A stretch of 64,000 nucleotides of DNA from Pseudomonadota bacterium (GCA_021816585.1 JAKAXL010000012.1:1-64000), one strand, 5' to 3'; positions 35,256-44,709 are shown, counted from the stretch's first letter. The notes: generated by a model not told the origin, from the sequence alone. Numbers and translations: made by a program.

Positions 35256-35310
35256 GCGGGTTTGCCCCGCCTTGCCCCTCCGATCCGCCGCCGATCCGCG
35301 AGTCCCCGCC

Positions 35311-38300
35311 TTGTCCGCTCCCGCTCCCGTCTCCTCCTCCCCGTCGACCATCACCGAATTCGAAGGCGCCGTCGCGCTGTCGCGCTTTCGCCTGCGAGCC
35401 CTGCTGCAGCGCCTGCGCGAGGCCAGCCCGCAGGCCAGCGCCGGCGTGGAGGCCCTGCATGCGCGCCTGGTGCACTTCGTCGCCACCGCGCAGGCTCCGG
35501 ATGCCGCGCTGCATGCGCGCCTGCAGGCCCTGCTGCGCTACGGCGAGCCCTGCGAGGGCCCGCAGCACGGCCCCGCGCTGCTGGTGGTGCCGCGCCTGGG
35601 CACCATTTCCCCGTGGGCCAGCAAGGCCACCGAGATCGCGCGCCATTGCGGCGCCGAGGTGCGGCGCATCGAACGCGGCGTCGAGTTCCGCCTGCAGCTG
35701 GCGCGCCGCGCCGCGGCGCCGGATGCGCAGCAGCTGCTCGAGCTCGGGCGGCATCTGCACGACCGCATGACCGAGAGCGTGCTGCTGTCGCGCGCCGATG
35801 CGCGGCGCCTGTTCGTCGACCTGCCGCCGCAGCCGCTGCGCAGCGTGGACGTGCTCGGCCAGGGCCGCGACGCGCTGGCGCGCGCCAACGTCGAGCAGGG
35901 CCTGGCGCTGTCGGAGCAGGAGATCGACTACCTGCTGCAGGCCTTCGCCGAGCGGCTGCGCCGCAACCCCACCGACGCCGAGCTGCTGATGTTCGCGCAG
36001 GCCAACAGCGAGCATTGCCGCCACAAGATCTTCAACGCGCGCTTCGTCGTCGACGGCGTCGAGCAGGAGCATTCGCTGTTCGGCATGATCCGCAGCACCC
36101 ACGCGGCGTACCCGCAGGGCACCGTGGTGGCCTATTCGGACAACGCGGCGGTGATGCACGGCGGCACCGTGCAGCGCTGGCAGCCGCAGGGCGCCGAGCA
36201 CCGCTACACGGCCGAGCCCGCGCTGGTGCACACGCTGATGAAGGTGGAAACCCACAACCACCCGACCGCGATCTCGCCGTTCCCCGGCGCCGCCACCGGC
36301 GCCGGCGGCGAGATCCGCGACGAGGGCGCGACCGGGCGCGGCGGCCGGCCGAAGGCCGGGCTGTGCGGGTTCCACGTGTCCAACCTGCGCCTGGACCCGG
36401 CGCAGCCCGAGCCGTGGGAGTCGCAGGACCTGGGGCGCCCCGCCCATCTGGCCAGTGCGCTGCAGATCATGGTCGAGGGCCCGATCGGCGGCGCCGCCTT
36501 CAACAACGAATTCGGGCGCCCGAACCTGGGCGGCGTGTTCCGCGTGTACGAGCAGGCCGCCGGAGGGCGCAACTGGGGTTACCACAAGCCGATCATGATC
36601 GCCGGCGGAGTCGGCGAGGTCCACGACGCGCATACCCACAAGGTGGAATTCCCGGCCGGCGCGCTGCTGCTGCAGCTCGGCGGCCCCGGCATGCGCATCG
36701 GCGTGGGTGGCGGCGCGGCGTCGAGCCTGGCCACCGGCAGCAACGCCGAGCACCTCGACTTCGACTCGGTGCAGCGCGGCAACCCGGAGATGCAGCGCCG
36801 CGCGCAGGAGGTGATCGACGCCTGCCGCGCCCTCGGCGCGGCCAATCCGATCCTGGCCATCCACGACGTCGGCGCGGGCGGGCTGTCGAACGCGCTGCCC
36901 GAGCTGGTCGACGGCGCCGGTCTGGGCGCCACGCTGCAGTTGCGCGACGTGCCGGTCGAGGAAAGCGGCATGAGTCCGCGCGAGATCTGGTGCAACGAGA
37001 GCCAGGAGCGCTACGTGCTGGCGATCGCCGCCGACGCGCTGGACGAGTTCGCCGCGCTGTGCGCGCGCGAGCGCTGCCCCTTTGCCGTGCTCGGCACCGC
37101 GCAGGACGCCGCGCTGCTGCAGGTGGCGGATCGCCTGCTCGGGCAGCCCGCGGTGGACATGCCGATGTCGGTGCTGCTGGGCAATCCGCCGCGCATGCTG
37201 CGCGACGTGCGCAGCCAGCGCCTGGAGCTGCCGGCGCTCGACCTCACCGGGGTCGAGCTGGAGTGGGCCGCGCGCACCGTGCTGCGTCACCCCAGCGTGG
37301 CCAGCAAGCGCTTTCTGGTGAGCATCGGCGACCGCACGGTGGGCGGGCTGTCGCACCGCGACCCGATGGTCGGGCCGTGGCAGGTTCCGGTGGCCGATTG
37401 CGCGATCACGCTGGCCGACTTCGCCGGTCACCGCGGCGAGGTCATGGCGATGGGCGAGCGCACGCCGCTGGCGGTGTCGGACGCCGCGGCCAGCGGGCGC
37501 ATGGCGGTGGCCGAGGCGCTGACCAATCTGCTGGCGGCGCCGCTGCGCTCGCTCGGCCAGGTCAAGCTGTCGTGCAACTGGATGGCCGCCTGCGGACAGC
37601 CGGGGCAGGACGCCGCCTTGTACGAGACGGTGCGCGCGGTGGCGATGGAGCTGTGCCCGCAACTCGGGATCTCCGTCCCGGTGGGCAAGGATTCGCTGTC
37701 GATGCACACGCGCTGGCAGCGCGACGGCCGGGATCTGTCGGTGACCTCCCCGGTGTCGCTGCTGGTGTCGGCCTTCGCCGTGCTCGACGACGTGCGCGGC
37801 GCCTGGACCCCGCAGCTGCGCCTCGACCAGGGCGCCAGCGTGCTGCTGCTGGTCGACCTCGGCCACGGGCGCCAGCGCATGGGCGGCAGCATCCTGGCGC
37901 AGGCGCTCGGGCAGGCCGCGGGCCCGGTGCCCGACCTCGACGATGCCGCCGACCTGAACCGGCTGTGCGCCGCGCTGGCCGAACTGCGCGAGCACGGCAT
38001 GGTGCTGGCCTACCACGACCGCAGCGACGGCGGCCTGTGGGCCGCGGCCTGCGAGATGGCCTTCGCCGGGCGCGCCGGCGTGGCGCTCAACCTGGACCTG
38101 CTGATCGCGGCCGCGGAGTCGCTGCCCGACGAGGGCGACGCGAAGAACTGGGCGCAGCAGGTGGCGGCGCGGCGCGACGACCTGACGCTGCGCGCGTTGT
38201 TCAACGAGGAACCAGGCGTGGTGCTGCAGGTGCGCCTGGAGCAGCGCGACGCGGCGATGCGCATCCTGCGCGCGCACGGACTGTCGGCGTGCAGCCACGT

Positions 38301-39312
38301 GGTCGCGCAGGTCGGCGACGGTGCGCAGCTCGAGGTCTGGCGTGATTCGCGGCGCGTGCTCGGCATCGCGCGCGGCGAACTGATGGCGCAGTGGGACCAT
38401 GTCTCGCATGCGGTGGCGCGTCTGCGCGACAACCCGGAGTGCGCCGATTCCGAGCACGCGGCGGCCTGCGGCGACGACCCCGGGCTGCACGCGAAGCTGG
38501 GATTCGACCCGACGCACGACGTGGCGGCGCCGTTCATCGCCAGCGGCGCGCGGCCGAAGGTGGCGATCCTGCGCGAGCAGGGCGTGAACTCGCAGCGCGA
38601 GATGGCCTGGGCGATGGACCAGGCGGGCTTCGCCGCGCACGACGTGCACATGAGCGACCTGATCGCCCGACGTGTCGATCTGCGCGGTTTCCGCGGGCTG
38701 GTCGCCTGCGGCGGCTTCAGCTACGGCGACGTGCTGGGCGCCGGCGAGGGCTGGGCCCGCACCATCCTGTTCAACCCGGCGCTCGAGCAGGCCTTCGGGG
38801 AGTTCTTCGCGCGTCCCGACACCTTCTCGCTCGGCGTGTGCAACGGCTGCCAGATGCTGGCCGCGCTGGCGCCGATGATCCCCGGCGCGCAGGCCTGGCC
38901 GCGCTTCACCCGCAATCGCTCGGAGCAGTACGAGGCGCGGCTGGTGATGGTCGAGGTGCAGGCCTCGCCGTCGCTGTTCTTCAGCGGCATGGCGGGCAGC
39001 CGCATGCCGATCGTGGTCTCGCACGGCGAAGGCTATGCGGACTTCTCGCAGCAGGGCGACGCCGCGGGGGTCGACGCCGCATTGCGCTTCGTCGACGGCC
39101 ACGGCCGCGCCACCGAGGTCTATCCGCTGAACCCGAACGGCAGCGCCGGCGGACTCACCGGCGTGACCACCGCGGACGGCCGCGTCACCGCGCTGATGCC
39201 GCACCCGGAGCGGGTGTTCCGTTCGCTGCAGTTCAGCTGGGCTCCCGCGGGTTGCGACGAAGTGTCGCCGTGGGCCCGCATGTTCCGCAATGCGCGGGCC
39301 TGGTGTGCCTGA
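35311..39312 (+). CDS. purL: Phosphoribosylformylglycinamidine synthase (large, single-chain type)
   Basis: 1333 aa using TTG 35311 ([19 protein letters not shown]), the last plausible start before the conserved N-terminus [20 protein letters not shown]; the upstream ATG 35254 overlaps the likely -10 box. Domains: PurS-like N-terminus, linker, two AIR synthase-related halves ([37 protein letters not shown]), and a C-terminal class I glutamine amidotransferase with nucleophile Cys in [10 protein letters not shown] and catalytic His/Glu in [10 protein letters not shown]. It makes FGAM from FGAR, Gln and ATP in purine synthesis. Four bases after its stop begins a 9-codon mini-ORF leading into the next gene. 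Confidence 0.95.
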   Translation: MSAPAPVSSSPSTITEFEGAVALSRFRLRALLQRLREASPQASAGVEALHARLVHFVATAQAPDAALHARLQALLRYGEPCEGPQHGPALLVVPRLGTISPWASKATEIARHCGAEVRRIERGVEFRLQLARRAAAPDAQQLLELGRHLHDRMTESVLLSRADARRLFVDLPPQPLRSVDVLGQGRDALARANVEQGLALSEQEIDYLLQAFAERLRRNPTDAELLMFAQANSEHCRHKIFNARFVVDGVEQEHSLFGMIRSTHAAYPQGTVVAYSDNAAVMHGGTVQRWQPQGAEHRYTAEPALVHTLMKVETHNHPTAISPFPGAATGAGGEIRDEGATGRGGRPKAGLCGFHVSNLRLDPAQPEPWESQDLGRPAHLASALQIMVEGPIGGAAFNNEFGRPNLGGVFRVYEQAAGGRNWGYHKPIMIAGGVGEVHDAHTHKVEFPAGALLLQLGGPGMRIGVGGGAASSLATGSNAEHLDFDSVQRGNPEMQRRAQEVIDACRALGAANPILAIHDVGAGGLSNALPELVDGAGLGATLQLRDVPVEESGMSPREIWCNESQERYVLAIAADALDEFAALCARERCPFAVLGTAQDAALLQVADRLLGQPAVDMPMSVLLGNPPRMLRDVRSQRLELPALDLTGVELEWAARTVLRHPSVASKRFLVSIGDRTVGGLSHRDPMVGPWQVPVADCAITLADFAGHRGEVMAMGERTPLAVSDAAASGRMAVAEALTNLLAAPLRSLGQVKLSCNWMAACGQPGQDAALYETVRAVAMELCPQLGISVPVGKDSLSMHTRWQRDGRDLSVTSPVSLLVSAFAVLDDVRGAWTPQLRLDQGASVLLLVDLGHGRQRMGGSILAQALGQAAGPVPDLDDAADLNRLCAALAELREHGMVLAYHDRSDGGLWAAACEMAFAGRAGVALNLDLLIAAAESLPDEGDAKNWAQQVAARRDDLTLRALFNEEPGVVLQVRLEQRDAAMRILRAHGLSACSHVVAQVGDGAQLEVWRDSRRVLGIARGELMAQWDHVSHAVARLRDNPECADSEHAAACGDDPGLHAKLGFDPTHDVAAPFIASGARPKVAILREQGVNSQREMAWAMDQAGFAAHDVHMSDLIARRVDLRGFRGLVACGGFSYGDVLGAGEGWARTILFNPALEQAFGEFFARPDTFSLGVCNGCQMLAALAPMIPGAQAWPRFTRNRSEQYEARLVMVEVQASPSLFFSGMAGSRMPIVVSHGEGYADFSQQGDAAGVDAALRFVDGHGRATEVYPLNPNGSAGGLTGVTTADGRVTALMPHPERVFRSLQFSWAPAGCDEVSPWARMFRNARAWCA

Positions 39313-39316
39313 GCGC

Positions 39317-39346
39317 ATGAGCGTAGCGACGAGGATCGTGCCATGA
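39317..39346 (+). CDS. 9-codon mini-ORF joining purL to the DUF1624 gene
   Basis: ATG 39317 starts 4 bases after the purL stop; the peptide is MSVATRIVP and its TGA (39344-39346) overlaps the next gene start as ATGA. The nucleotide run GAGCGTAGCGACGAGG and the following ATCGT-GCCATGA match the 3' end of the feoB-feoC repeat (GAGCGTAGCGAGGAGG, GTCGT-TCCATGA), with GAGG again exactly 8 nt before the downstream ATG. It is probably a ribosome-handover element; the peptide itself is unlikely to matter. Confidence 0.45.
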   Translation: MSVATRIVP

Positions 39347-40089
39347 ACCCCGCACCGCGCTCGTACCGCTCGTCCCGCCTGGGCGGGCTGGACACGCTGC
39401 GCGGGCTCGCCATCGTCTGGATGGTGAGCTTTCATTTCAGCTTCGACCTGAACTGGTTCGGCTACATCCACACCGACTTCTACACCAACCCGGTGTGGCT
39501 GTGGCAGCGGGTGTGCATCGTCAGCCTGTTCCTGCTGAGTTCGGGGCTGAGCCAGGCGGTGAGCGATGCGCGCCGGCGCAGCGAGGCCGCGTTCTGGCGG
39601 CGCTGGGGGCAGATCTTCGGCGCTGGTCTGCTGGTGGTGGCCGGAAGCTGGCTGGTGTTTCCTCGCAGCTTCATCTATTTCGGCATCCTGCAGGGGGTCG
39701 CCGCCATGCTGCTGGTGCACCGCGCGATCGGGCGCCGGCTCGGCCCCTGGGTGCTGTTGCTGGCGCCGCTGCTGATCGCCGCACCGCATCTGTACGCATC
39801 GCCGCATTTCAACCCTCCGGCGTGGAACTGGACCGGGCTGATCACGCGCAAGCCGATCACCGAGGACTACGTCCCGCTGACGCCCTGGCTCGGCGTGTTC
39901 TGGATCGGCGCCGGCCTCGGCGCACTGCTGCGGCGGGTCGAACTGCGCCCGCTGCGCGCGCTGCCGCGGGTCGCCCCGCTGGCCTGGCTGGGTCGCTGGC
40001 CGCTGAGCATCTACCTGCTGCACCAGCCGATCCTCATCGGGCTGCTGTGGCTGGTGTCGCGCGCCATCGGGCATCCGGTGCCGTTCTAG
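39343..40089 (+). CDS. DUF1624/HGSNAT-like integral membrane protein
   Basis: 248 aa from ATG 39343. The N-terminus RLGGLDTLRGLAIVWMVSFHFSFDLNWFG fits the DUF1624 family (heparan-alpha-glucosaminide N-acetyltransferase catalytic-like), with the conserved Asp-x-x-R-G near the first membrane segment and a His in it. Six to seven hydrophobic helices follow, including VCIVSLFLLSSGLSQAV, WVLLLAPLLIAAPHLY and APLAWLGRWPLSIYLLHQPILIGLLWLV. It may transfer acyl groups across the membrane, but the substrate is unknown. It is linked to purL by the mini-ORF and so may be co-translated with it. Confidence 0.8.
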   Translation: MNPAPRSYRSSRLGGLDTLRGLAIVWMVSFHFSFDLNWFGYIHTDFYTNPVWLWQRVCIVSLFLLSSGLSQAVSDARRRSEAAFWRRWGQIFGAGLLVVAGSWLVFPRSFIYFGILQGVAAMLLVHRAIGRRLGPWVLLLAPLLIAAPHLYASPHFNPPAWNWTGLITRKPITEDYVPLTPWLGVFWIGAGLGALLRRVELRPLRALPRVAPLAWLGRWPLSIYLLHQPILIGLLWLVSRAIGHPVPF

Positions 40090-40198
40090 TCTGTCGAAAC
40101 ACCCCAGGGGGCCGCGCGGGTGCCCGTCTTGCAGGGGTGGCATGGCATCCTTAAGATGCGTGGGAAATACCACTTAACGCTTTGCGCCCCCGCACATC

Positions 40199-40639
40199 AT
40201 GCTGCTCGAAAGCCTGCTCGCCTTCCTTCACATCTCGGCCGTGCTCGGCCTGGTGGTGTTCCTGACGGCCAAGGTCGCGCTGCTGCGCCCGGAGATCCTG
40301 CGCGACCGTCCGCAGTTGCTGCGGCGTGTGCTGCGCATGGACCACTGGGTCTGGGGCAGCTTCGCCGCGGTGGCGCTGACCGGCGCGGCGCGCGTGGCCT
40401 TCGGCGTGAAGGGCGCCGACTGGTATCTGTCGAACCCGCTGCTGTGGGTCAAGCTGGCCCTGTTCGTGCTGATGCTGGCGATGGGCCTGCCGTCGAGTTC
40501 CGCGCTGCGTGCCTGGCGGCGTGACGCGCAGCCGCCCGACGAGGCGGCGATCCGCGCGCAGCGCCGCTGGCTGATGTGGCAGGCGCATGTGCTGGTGGTG
40601 CTGCCGCTGTTCGGCGTGCTGCTGGCCTACGGGTTCTGA
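40199..40639 (+). CDS. DUF2214-family inner membrane protein
   Basis: 146 aa from ATG 40199. Four hydrophobic segments (LLESLLAFLHISAVLGLVVFLTAK, WVWGSFAAVALTGAARVAFG, LLWVKLALFVLMLAMGLPSS, LMWQAHVLVVLPLFGVLLAYGF) and conserved His, Asp-His-Trp and Lys residues place it in DUF2214, a four-helix family of unknown function. The 109 bases before it contain a short GCATC-CTTAA-GATGC stem (40145-40159) and no clear Shine-Dalgarno. It sits next to the oxidase cluster, but no link is proven. Confidence 0.75.
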   Translation: MLLESLLAFLHISAVLGLVVFLTAKVALLRPEILRDRPQLLRRVLRMDHWVWGSFAAVALTGAARVAFGVKGADWYLSNPLLWVKLALFVLMLAMGLPSSSALRAWRRDAQPPDEAAIRAQRRWLMWQAHVLVVLPLFGVLLAYGF

Positions 40640-40816
40640 TCCCAAGCAGCGGCGAAACAGAAGATACACCCCGTTGCAAATGTAGCAGTCTGATCCAAAC
40701 GCGTCTGACCCAACGCAATCCGCTCCGCGGCCCGGGTCTCTATCTTGTTCCCGGTGTCGAACCCGACCTGCCGCGGCGCGGCTTGCCGCGCCGGCCCATT
40801 CCAAGGAGCCTCCCCG
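40640..40816 (+). promoter_or_regulatory. Leader/promoter region of the ba3 oxidase operon
   Basis: 177 bases without a gene. It has a tandem near-repeat GTCTGATCCAAACGC (40688-40702) and GTCTGACCCAACGC (40703-40716), a likely site for a regulator that binds direct repeats. A stem-loop CGGCGCGGC (40774-40782), TT, GCCGCGCCG (40785-40793) lies 10 bases before the AAGGAG at 40803-40808. The hairpin could attenuate or protect the mRNA. The regulator is unknown; no FNR box was found. Confidence 0.45.
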
Positions 40817-41017
40817 ATGTCCGTAGAACATCCCTATCAACCGCTCGCGCTGCCCGGCACGAGCCCCGGCGCGCCGGCGCTGGCCGAGCCGGACTGGCCC
40901 GCGCCGGACCTGCAGTTCGCCCGCCCGCTCGGCGCCTGGGTGATCGTGGGGGCCCTGTTCGTGGTCGTCGTCGCGCTGTGGGCGATGGTCGCGATCTTCT
41001 TTTCGATGCACGCCTGA
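40817..41017 (+). CDS. Small membrane subunit of ba3-type cytochrome oxidase
   Basis: 66 aa from ATG 40817 with AAGGAG 8 nt upstream. One transmembrane helix near the C-terminus (GAWVIVGALFVVVVALWAMVAIFFSMHA), preceded by a Pro/Ala-rich N-terminus. The size and position directly ahead of subunit II match the single-helix subunit (IIa/CbaD-like) of B-type oxidases. It stabilises the complex; no redox residues are visible. Confidence 0.7.
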   Translation: MSVEHPYQPLALPGTSPGAPALAEPDWPAPDLQFARPLGAWVIVGALFVVVVALWAMVAIFFSMHA

Positions 41018-41026
41018 GGAGTCGCG

Positions 41027-41563
41027 ATGAGTTCCCCGATGTCCGACGCGTTCGAGCAACGCTTCCACCACGCGGCGCAGCGCCATGAGCGCGCCTGGGT
41101 GTTCATCTCGGTGGTCATGATCGCGGTGCTGTTCGTCGCCGCGGTCTACCTGGTGGTGCACGACTACGGAGTCGTCGCGAAGACCACGCGCATCTATTCG
41201 GATCCCAACACCGCGGCCACGCTGGCCGACTTCCAGGGCAGCGGAGTCAAGCAGACCGGGCCGAACTCGTACAACGTCTACGAGATGGGGCGCATCTGGT
41301 CGTGGACCCCGGGGACCGGCACGCCGCTGACCCTGCCGCAAGGCGCCCACGTGACCTTCTACGTGACCAGCGGCGACGTGCTGCACGGCTTCGAGATCCA
41401 GGGCACCAGCATCAACCTGACCGCGATCCCCGGTGTCATCGGCCATGTCAGCTACACCTTCGACAAGCCCGGGACCTACTACATCATCTGCAACGAGTAT
41501 TGCGGCGCCGGACATCAGGCGATGATCGGCAAGATCGTGATCACCCCGAGGACCCAGGCATGA
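41027..41563 (+). CDS. Cytochrome c oxidase subunit II, ba3 type (CuA)
   Basis: 178 aa from ATG 41027. One N-terminal membrane helix (AWVFISVVMIAVLFVAAVYLVV) anchors a periplasmic cupredoxin domain. The dinuclear CuA ligands are complete: the early His in DVLHGFEIQGT and the C-terminal ICNEYCGAGHQAMIG with two Cys, Glu, His and Met. It accepts electrons from a c-type cytochrome or similar donor and passes them to subunit I. Its stop overlaps the subunit I start (ATGA). Confidence 0.93.
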   Translation: MSSPMSDAFEQRFHHAAQRHERAWVFISVVMIAVLFVAAVYLVVHDYGVVAKTTRIYSDPNTAATLADFQGSGVKQTGPNSYNVYEMGRIWSWTPGTGTPLTLPQGAHVTFYVTSGDVLHGFEIQGTSINLTAIPGVIGHVSYTFDKPGTYYIICNEYCGAGHQAMIGKIVITPRTQA

Positions 41564-43266
41564 GCAGCGTCATGACACATCCCGCCGCGGCTGCGGCCGC
41601 CGCCGTCACGGTCTCGCAGGACGTGGCGGCGTCCAAGCGCCTGCTGCTGACCTTCTGGGTCACCGGCTTCTGCGCCTTGCTGGTCGGCATCTCGATCGGC
41701 GTGCTGCAGGGGGCGAACTACGCCGGGCTCAACCTGTACCCGTACCTGGCCCCGTTCCTGAAGACCTACTACCAGGGCCTGACCATGCACGGGGTGCTCA
41801 ACGCCTTCGTGTTCACCTTCTTCACCATCTCGGGCTGGCTGATCTACCTGCCGTCCCGCGAGTTGCAGCTGCGCCCCAACATGGCGCTGGGCTGGTTCAC
41901 CTATCTGCTGATGCTGGTCGGCACGCTGATGGCCGCCTACGCCATGCTCGACAATTCGTCGAGCGTGCTCTACACCTTCTATCCGCCGCTCGAGGGCAGT
42001 CCGTACTTCTACCTCGGCATCACGCTGGTGGTGGTGGCCAGCCTGCTGCCGCTGATCGTCGTGCTGGACATGCGCGCACGCTGGAAGCGCGCGCACCCGG
42101 GGCAGGTGACCCCGCTGGTGACCTTCATGAGCGCGACCATCCTGCTGATGTGGGTGCTCGCCGCGATCGGCGCGGCTTCCGAGGCGGTGCTGCTGCTCGA
42201 CCCCTGGTCGCTGGGCCTGACCTCGACCGTGAATCCGCTGCTGGCGCGCACGCTGTTCTGGTGGACCGGGCACCCGATCGTCTACTACTGGCTGATGCCG
42301 GGCTACATCTCGATCTACGCGCTGCTGCCGCGCCAGTCGGGCGGCAAGCTGGTGTCGGATCCGCTGGCGCGCCTGGCTTTCCTGCTGCTGATGGTGTTCT
42401 CGGTGCCGGTGGGCACCCACCATCAGTACACCGACCCGGGCATCGCGCCGGTGATCAAGGGCGTGGTCACCGCGCTGACCCTGTCGGTGGCGATTCCCAG
42501 CCTGATCACCGCGTTCACGGTGGCGCTGAGCCTGGAGTATGCGGGACGGCGTCGCGGCGGCAAGGGCCTGATGGGCTGGTGGACCGCGCTGCCCTGGCGG
42601 GATCCGTCGGTGGCGGCGCAGGTGCTGGCGCTGGTGAGTTTCATCTTCGGCGGCGCCGGCGGCATCGTCAACGCCAGCTGGCAGCTCGACAACGTGGTGC
42701 ACAACACGCTGTGGATCCCGGCGCACTTCCACCTCACGGTGGGAACCATGACCACGCTGGTGTTCATGGGCGTGAGCTTCTGGCTGCTGCCGCACCTGAC
42801 CGGGCGCCGTCTGTTCGCGCCCCGGCTGGCTCTGTGGTCGGTGTGGCTGTGGTTCGTCGGCCTCATGGTCTGGGGCTTCGCAGGCCACTGGGCCGGACTC
42901 GACGGCGTGCCGCGCCGTGCCTGGATCTCGGCGCTGCCGCATGCGCAGTACATGCAGCTGTACGGCGAGGTGCACGGTGCGCTGATCATGGTGGGGATCG
43001 GCGGCGTGATCGCCGCGCTGGGCGCGATCGCCTTCTTCATCTGCTTCTTCGGCACCCTGTTCGGGCGTCGCGACGAGCAGGCGATGCACGCCATCCCGTT
43101 CAGCGACACGATCACCGGCCCCGAGGGCTCGCAGATCGCTCGCCTGGCCGAGCACCTGGGCTTCTGGACCGTGGCGACCCTGGTGATCACGCTGGCGGTG
43201 TACATCCCCACGCTGTGGCCGATGATCATGCATCCGATCCATGCCGTCGGTTTCCGCGTCTGGTAA
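41560..43266 (+). CDS. Cytochrome c oxidase subunit I, ba3 type (heme-copper oxidase B family)
   Basis: 568 aa from ATG 41560. Heme-copper core with 12-13 membrane helices. Low-spin heme His in LTMHGVLNAFVFTFF; CuB His and cross-linked Tyr in WWTGHPIVYYWLMPGY; the CuB His pair in VPVGTHHQYTDPG; and heme ligands in PAHFHLTVGTM. There is no D-channel N-x-x-x-D signature, as expected for B-type enzymes that use only a K-like channel. It reduces O2 with proton pumping at high affinity. It forms an operon with the small subunit, subunit II, Sco and CtaG. Confidence 0.93.
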   Translation: MSSVMTHPAAAAAAAVTVSQDVAASKRLLLTFWVTGFCALLVGISIGVLQGANYAGLNLYPYLAPFLKTYYQGLTMHGVLNAFVFTFFTISGWLIYLPSRELQLRPNMALGWFTYLLMLVGTLMAAYAMLDNSSSVLYTFYPPLEGSPYFYLGITLVVVASLLPLIVVLDMRARWKRAHPGQVTPLVTFMSATILLMWVLAAIGAASEAVLLLDPWSLGLTSTVNPLLARTLFWWTGHPIVYYWLMPGYISIYALLPRQSGGKLVSDPLARLAFLLLMVFSVPVGTHHQYTDPGIAPVIKGVVTALTLSVAIPSLITAFTVALSLEYAGRRRGGKGLMGWWTALPWRDPSVAAQVLALVSFIFGGAGGIVNASWQLDNVVHNTLWIPAHFHLTVGTMTTLVFMGVSFWLLPHLTGRRLFAPRLALWSVWLWFVGLMVWGFAGHWAGLDGVPRRAWISALPHAQYMQLYGEVHGALIMVGIGGVIAALGAIAFFICFFGTLFGRRDEQAMHAIPFSDTITGPEGSQIARLAEHLGFWTVATLVITLAVYIPTLWPMIMHPIHAVGFRVW

Positions 43267-43270
43267 GGAC

Positions 43271-43307
43271 GGGGGGATGTCGGGCCCAGGGGCCCGAACA
43301 CCCCCCC
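43271..43307 (+). promoter_or_regulatory. Hairpin enclosing the sco start codon
   Basis: G6 (43271-43276), between the Shine-Dalgarno AAGGA and ATG 43277, can pair with the C run at 43301-43307. Inside it CGGGCCC (43281-43287) faces GGGCCCG (43290-43296). The ATG would lie in the internal loop. A second hairpin (GGGCCGGGC-GCA-GCCCGGCCC, 43309-43329) follows. It could dampen sco translation relative to the oxidase genes. Confidence 0.4.
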
Positions 43308-43990
43308 TGGGCCGGGCGCAGCCCGGCCCGGCCCCCGAGGGAGCCGAGAGGGACTGGCGCGCGTCGGCGACGCGCGCCGCGATCGTATGTGTGCTGCTGA
43401 GCCTGCTGCTGTGGGCCTGGAGCCGCCTCGGCGGCGCCGGCCCGCAGTTGCATGGGCAGGCGCTGAGTCCGCGCGCCGCACCGGTGTTCACCGGCCTGAC
43501 GGACACGCAGGGACACCCGTTCTCGTGGCGCGCGCAGCGCGGCGATGCGGTGCTGGTGTTCTTCGGCTACACGCATTGCCCCGACGTGTGCCCGCTGACC
43601 CTGGCGCGGCTGTCGCGCGTGCTCGACGGGCTCGGCCCGCAGGCGCGGCGCGTGCGCGTGGTGTTCGTCACCCTCGACCCGCAGCGCGATACGCCGACGG
43701 TGCTGCGCGCCTATCTCGATGCCCTGCTGCCGGGGGCGGTGGGCTTGCGCGGCGACGCCGCCGACACCGCGCGTGCCGCGGCGCAATGGGGCGTGCACTG
43801 GCGGCGGGTGTCGGCGCCCGGCGCCGCGCCCGCCGATTACTGGATCGACCATACCGCCGCGCTGACCCTGGTGGGTCCGCGCGGTCACCTGCGGGCCCGC
43901 TACGGCTACGCCCAGCTGGAGTCGCGCGGCCTGCTGCAGGCCGACCTGCGCAGCCTGCTGGAGCGCCGCGCCGCGGCGCCCGGCGCATGA
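43277..43990 (+). CDS. SCO1/SenC-type copper chaperone
   Basis: 237 aa from ATG 43277. The N-terminal 35 residues are repetitive (Pro, Gly, Ala, Arg) and precede a membrane anchor (AAIVCVLLSLLLWAWSRL). The thioredoxin-like domain has the copper ligands: Cys pair in THCPDVCPLT and His in YWIDHTAAL. It delivers Cu to CuA of subunit II in the periplasm. The Pro-rich N-terminus comes from a G/C repeat-like sequence that can fold around the start codon. Its stop overlaps the CtaG start. Confidence 0.9.
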   Translation: MSGPGARTPPLGRAQPGPAPEGAERDWRASATRAAIVCVLLSLLLWAWSRLGGAGPQLHGQALSPRAAPVFTGLTDTQGHPFSWRAQRGDAVLVFFGYTHCPDVCPLTLARLSRVLDGLGPQARRVRVVFVTLDPQRDTPTVLRAYLDALLPGAVGLRGDAADTARAAAQWGVHWRRVSAPGAAPADYWIDHTAALTLVGPRGHLRARYGYAQLESRGLLQADLRSLLERRAAAPGA

Positions 43991-44709
43991 TGTCGGGGGC
44001 CTGGGGCTCGGCGGCCTGGCTGGGCTGGCTCGGCGCGGCGCTGCTCGTGCTGCTGGTGTATTTCGGCATCGCGCTGCGCGCGCGGTGGGCGCCGTGGCGC
44101 ATGCTGTGCTTCGCCGCGGGTGTCCTGGGCACGCTGCTGGCGGCCTGGGGCCTGCATGATCCGCTGCAGTCGATGACCGTCTACGCGGGCGCCTTGATGC
44201 TGCTGGGGCAGGGCGTGTCGCCGCTGCTGCTGCTGGGGGTTCCTCGCGAGCATCGGGCCGGCTGGCACCTGCCGCGACGGCGCTGGTGGGCGCAGTGGCT
44301 GCTCGACCCGTGGGTGGCGGTGGCGGTGTTCATGCTGCTGACCCTGGCGCTGAATGTTCCGGGGGTGTTCGACACCGCGTTATCCAACGCCTTGTACAGC
44401 GCGCCCTTCGGCGTGCTGCTGCTGCTGGGCGGACTGATGATGTGGGCGCAGCTGCTCGACGGCAGTCGAGGCATCCGCAGGCGCTGGCTGGCCGGCCTGG
44501 TGGGCTGGCTCGCCGGGCTGCCGATGATGCTGGTGGCGGCGGTCTGGGTGTGGAGCCCGCACGTGCTGTACATGCCGTACCTGGACGTGCTGTGCCTGTG
44601 GAACCTGAGTCCGCTGCAGGACCAGCACTACGCCGGCCTGGTGATGTTCATCGCGGGATTTCCACTTCAATTGCGCTCGGCCTGGATGCTGATCATGTCG
44701 GAGGAGTGA
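43987..44709 (+). CDS. CtaG-type (caa3_CtaG) oxidase assembly membrane protein
   Basis: 240 aa from ATG 43987, in ATGA overlap with sco. Seven hydrophobic helices, with family features HDPLQSMTVYAGALMLLGQGVSPLLLLG, LNVPGVFDTAL, WSPHVLYMPYLDVLCLWNLSPLQDQHYAGLVMF: conserved His and Asp residues facing the periplasmic side. This is the Bacillus-type CtaG (unrelated to Cox11), involved in CuB delivery to heme-copper oxidases. Last gene of the oxidase operon. Confidence 0.85.
   Translation: MMSGAWGSAAWLGWLGAALLVLLVYFGIALRARWAPWRMLCFAAGVLGTLLAAWGLHDPLQSMTVYAGALMLLGQGVSPLLLLGVPREHRAGWHLPRRRWWAQWLLDPWVAVAVFMLLTLALNVPGVFDTALSNALYSAPFGVLLLLGGLMMWAQLLDGSRGIRRRWLAGLVGWLAGLPMMLVAAVWVWSPHVLYMPYLDVLCLWNLSPLQDQHYAGLVMFIAGFPLQLRSAWMLIMSEE

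Noticed and set aside
35254-35311. ATG 35254 as the purL start
   Set aside because: It overlaps the likely -10 box TACAAT, so it would not be within the transcript, and the extra residues are not conserved.
40141-40165. A sigma-54-like TGGCAT followed by CCTTAAG upstream of the DUF2214 gene
   Set aside because: The -12 GC element is missing and spacing does not match the consensus, unlike the site at 11790-11805.
35143-40173. A 1676-codon frame antisense to purL
   Set aside because: It consists of His/Arg/Gln-rich low-complexity sequence, no domain, and crosses several genes; purL on the other strand is unambiguous.
40640-40816. A tRNA suggested by GTTC/GTCGAACCC-like strings
   Set aside because: No cloverleaf with matching acceptor and anticodon arms could be built around it.
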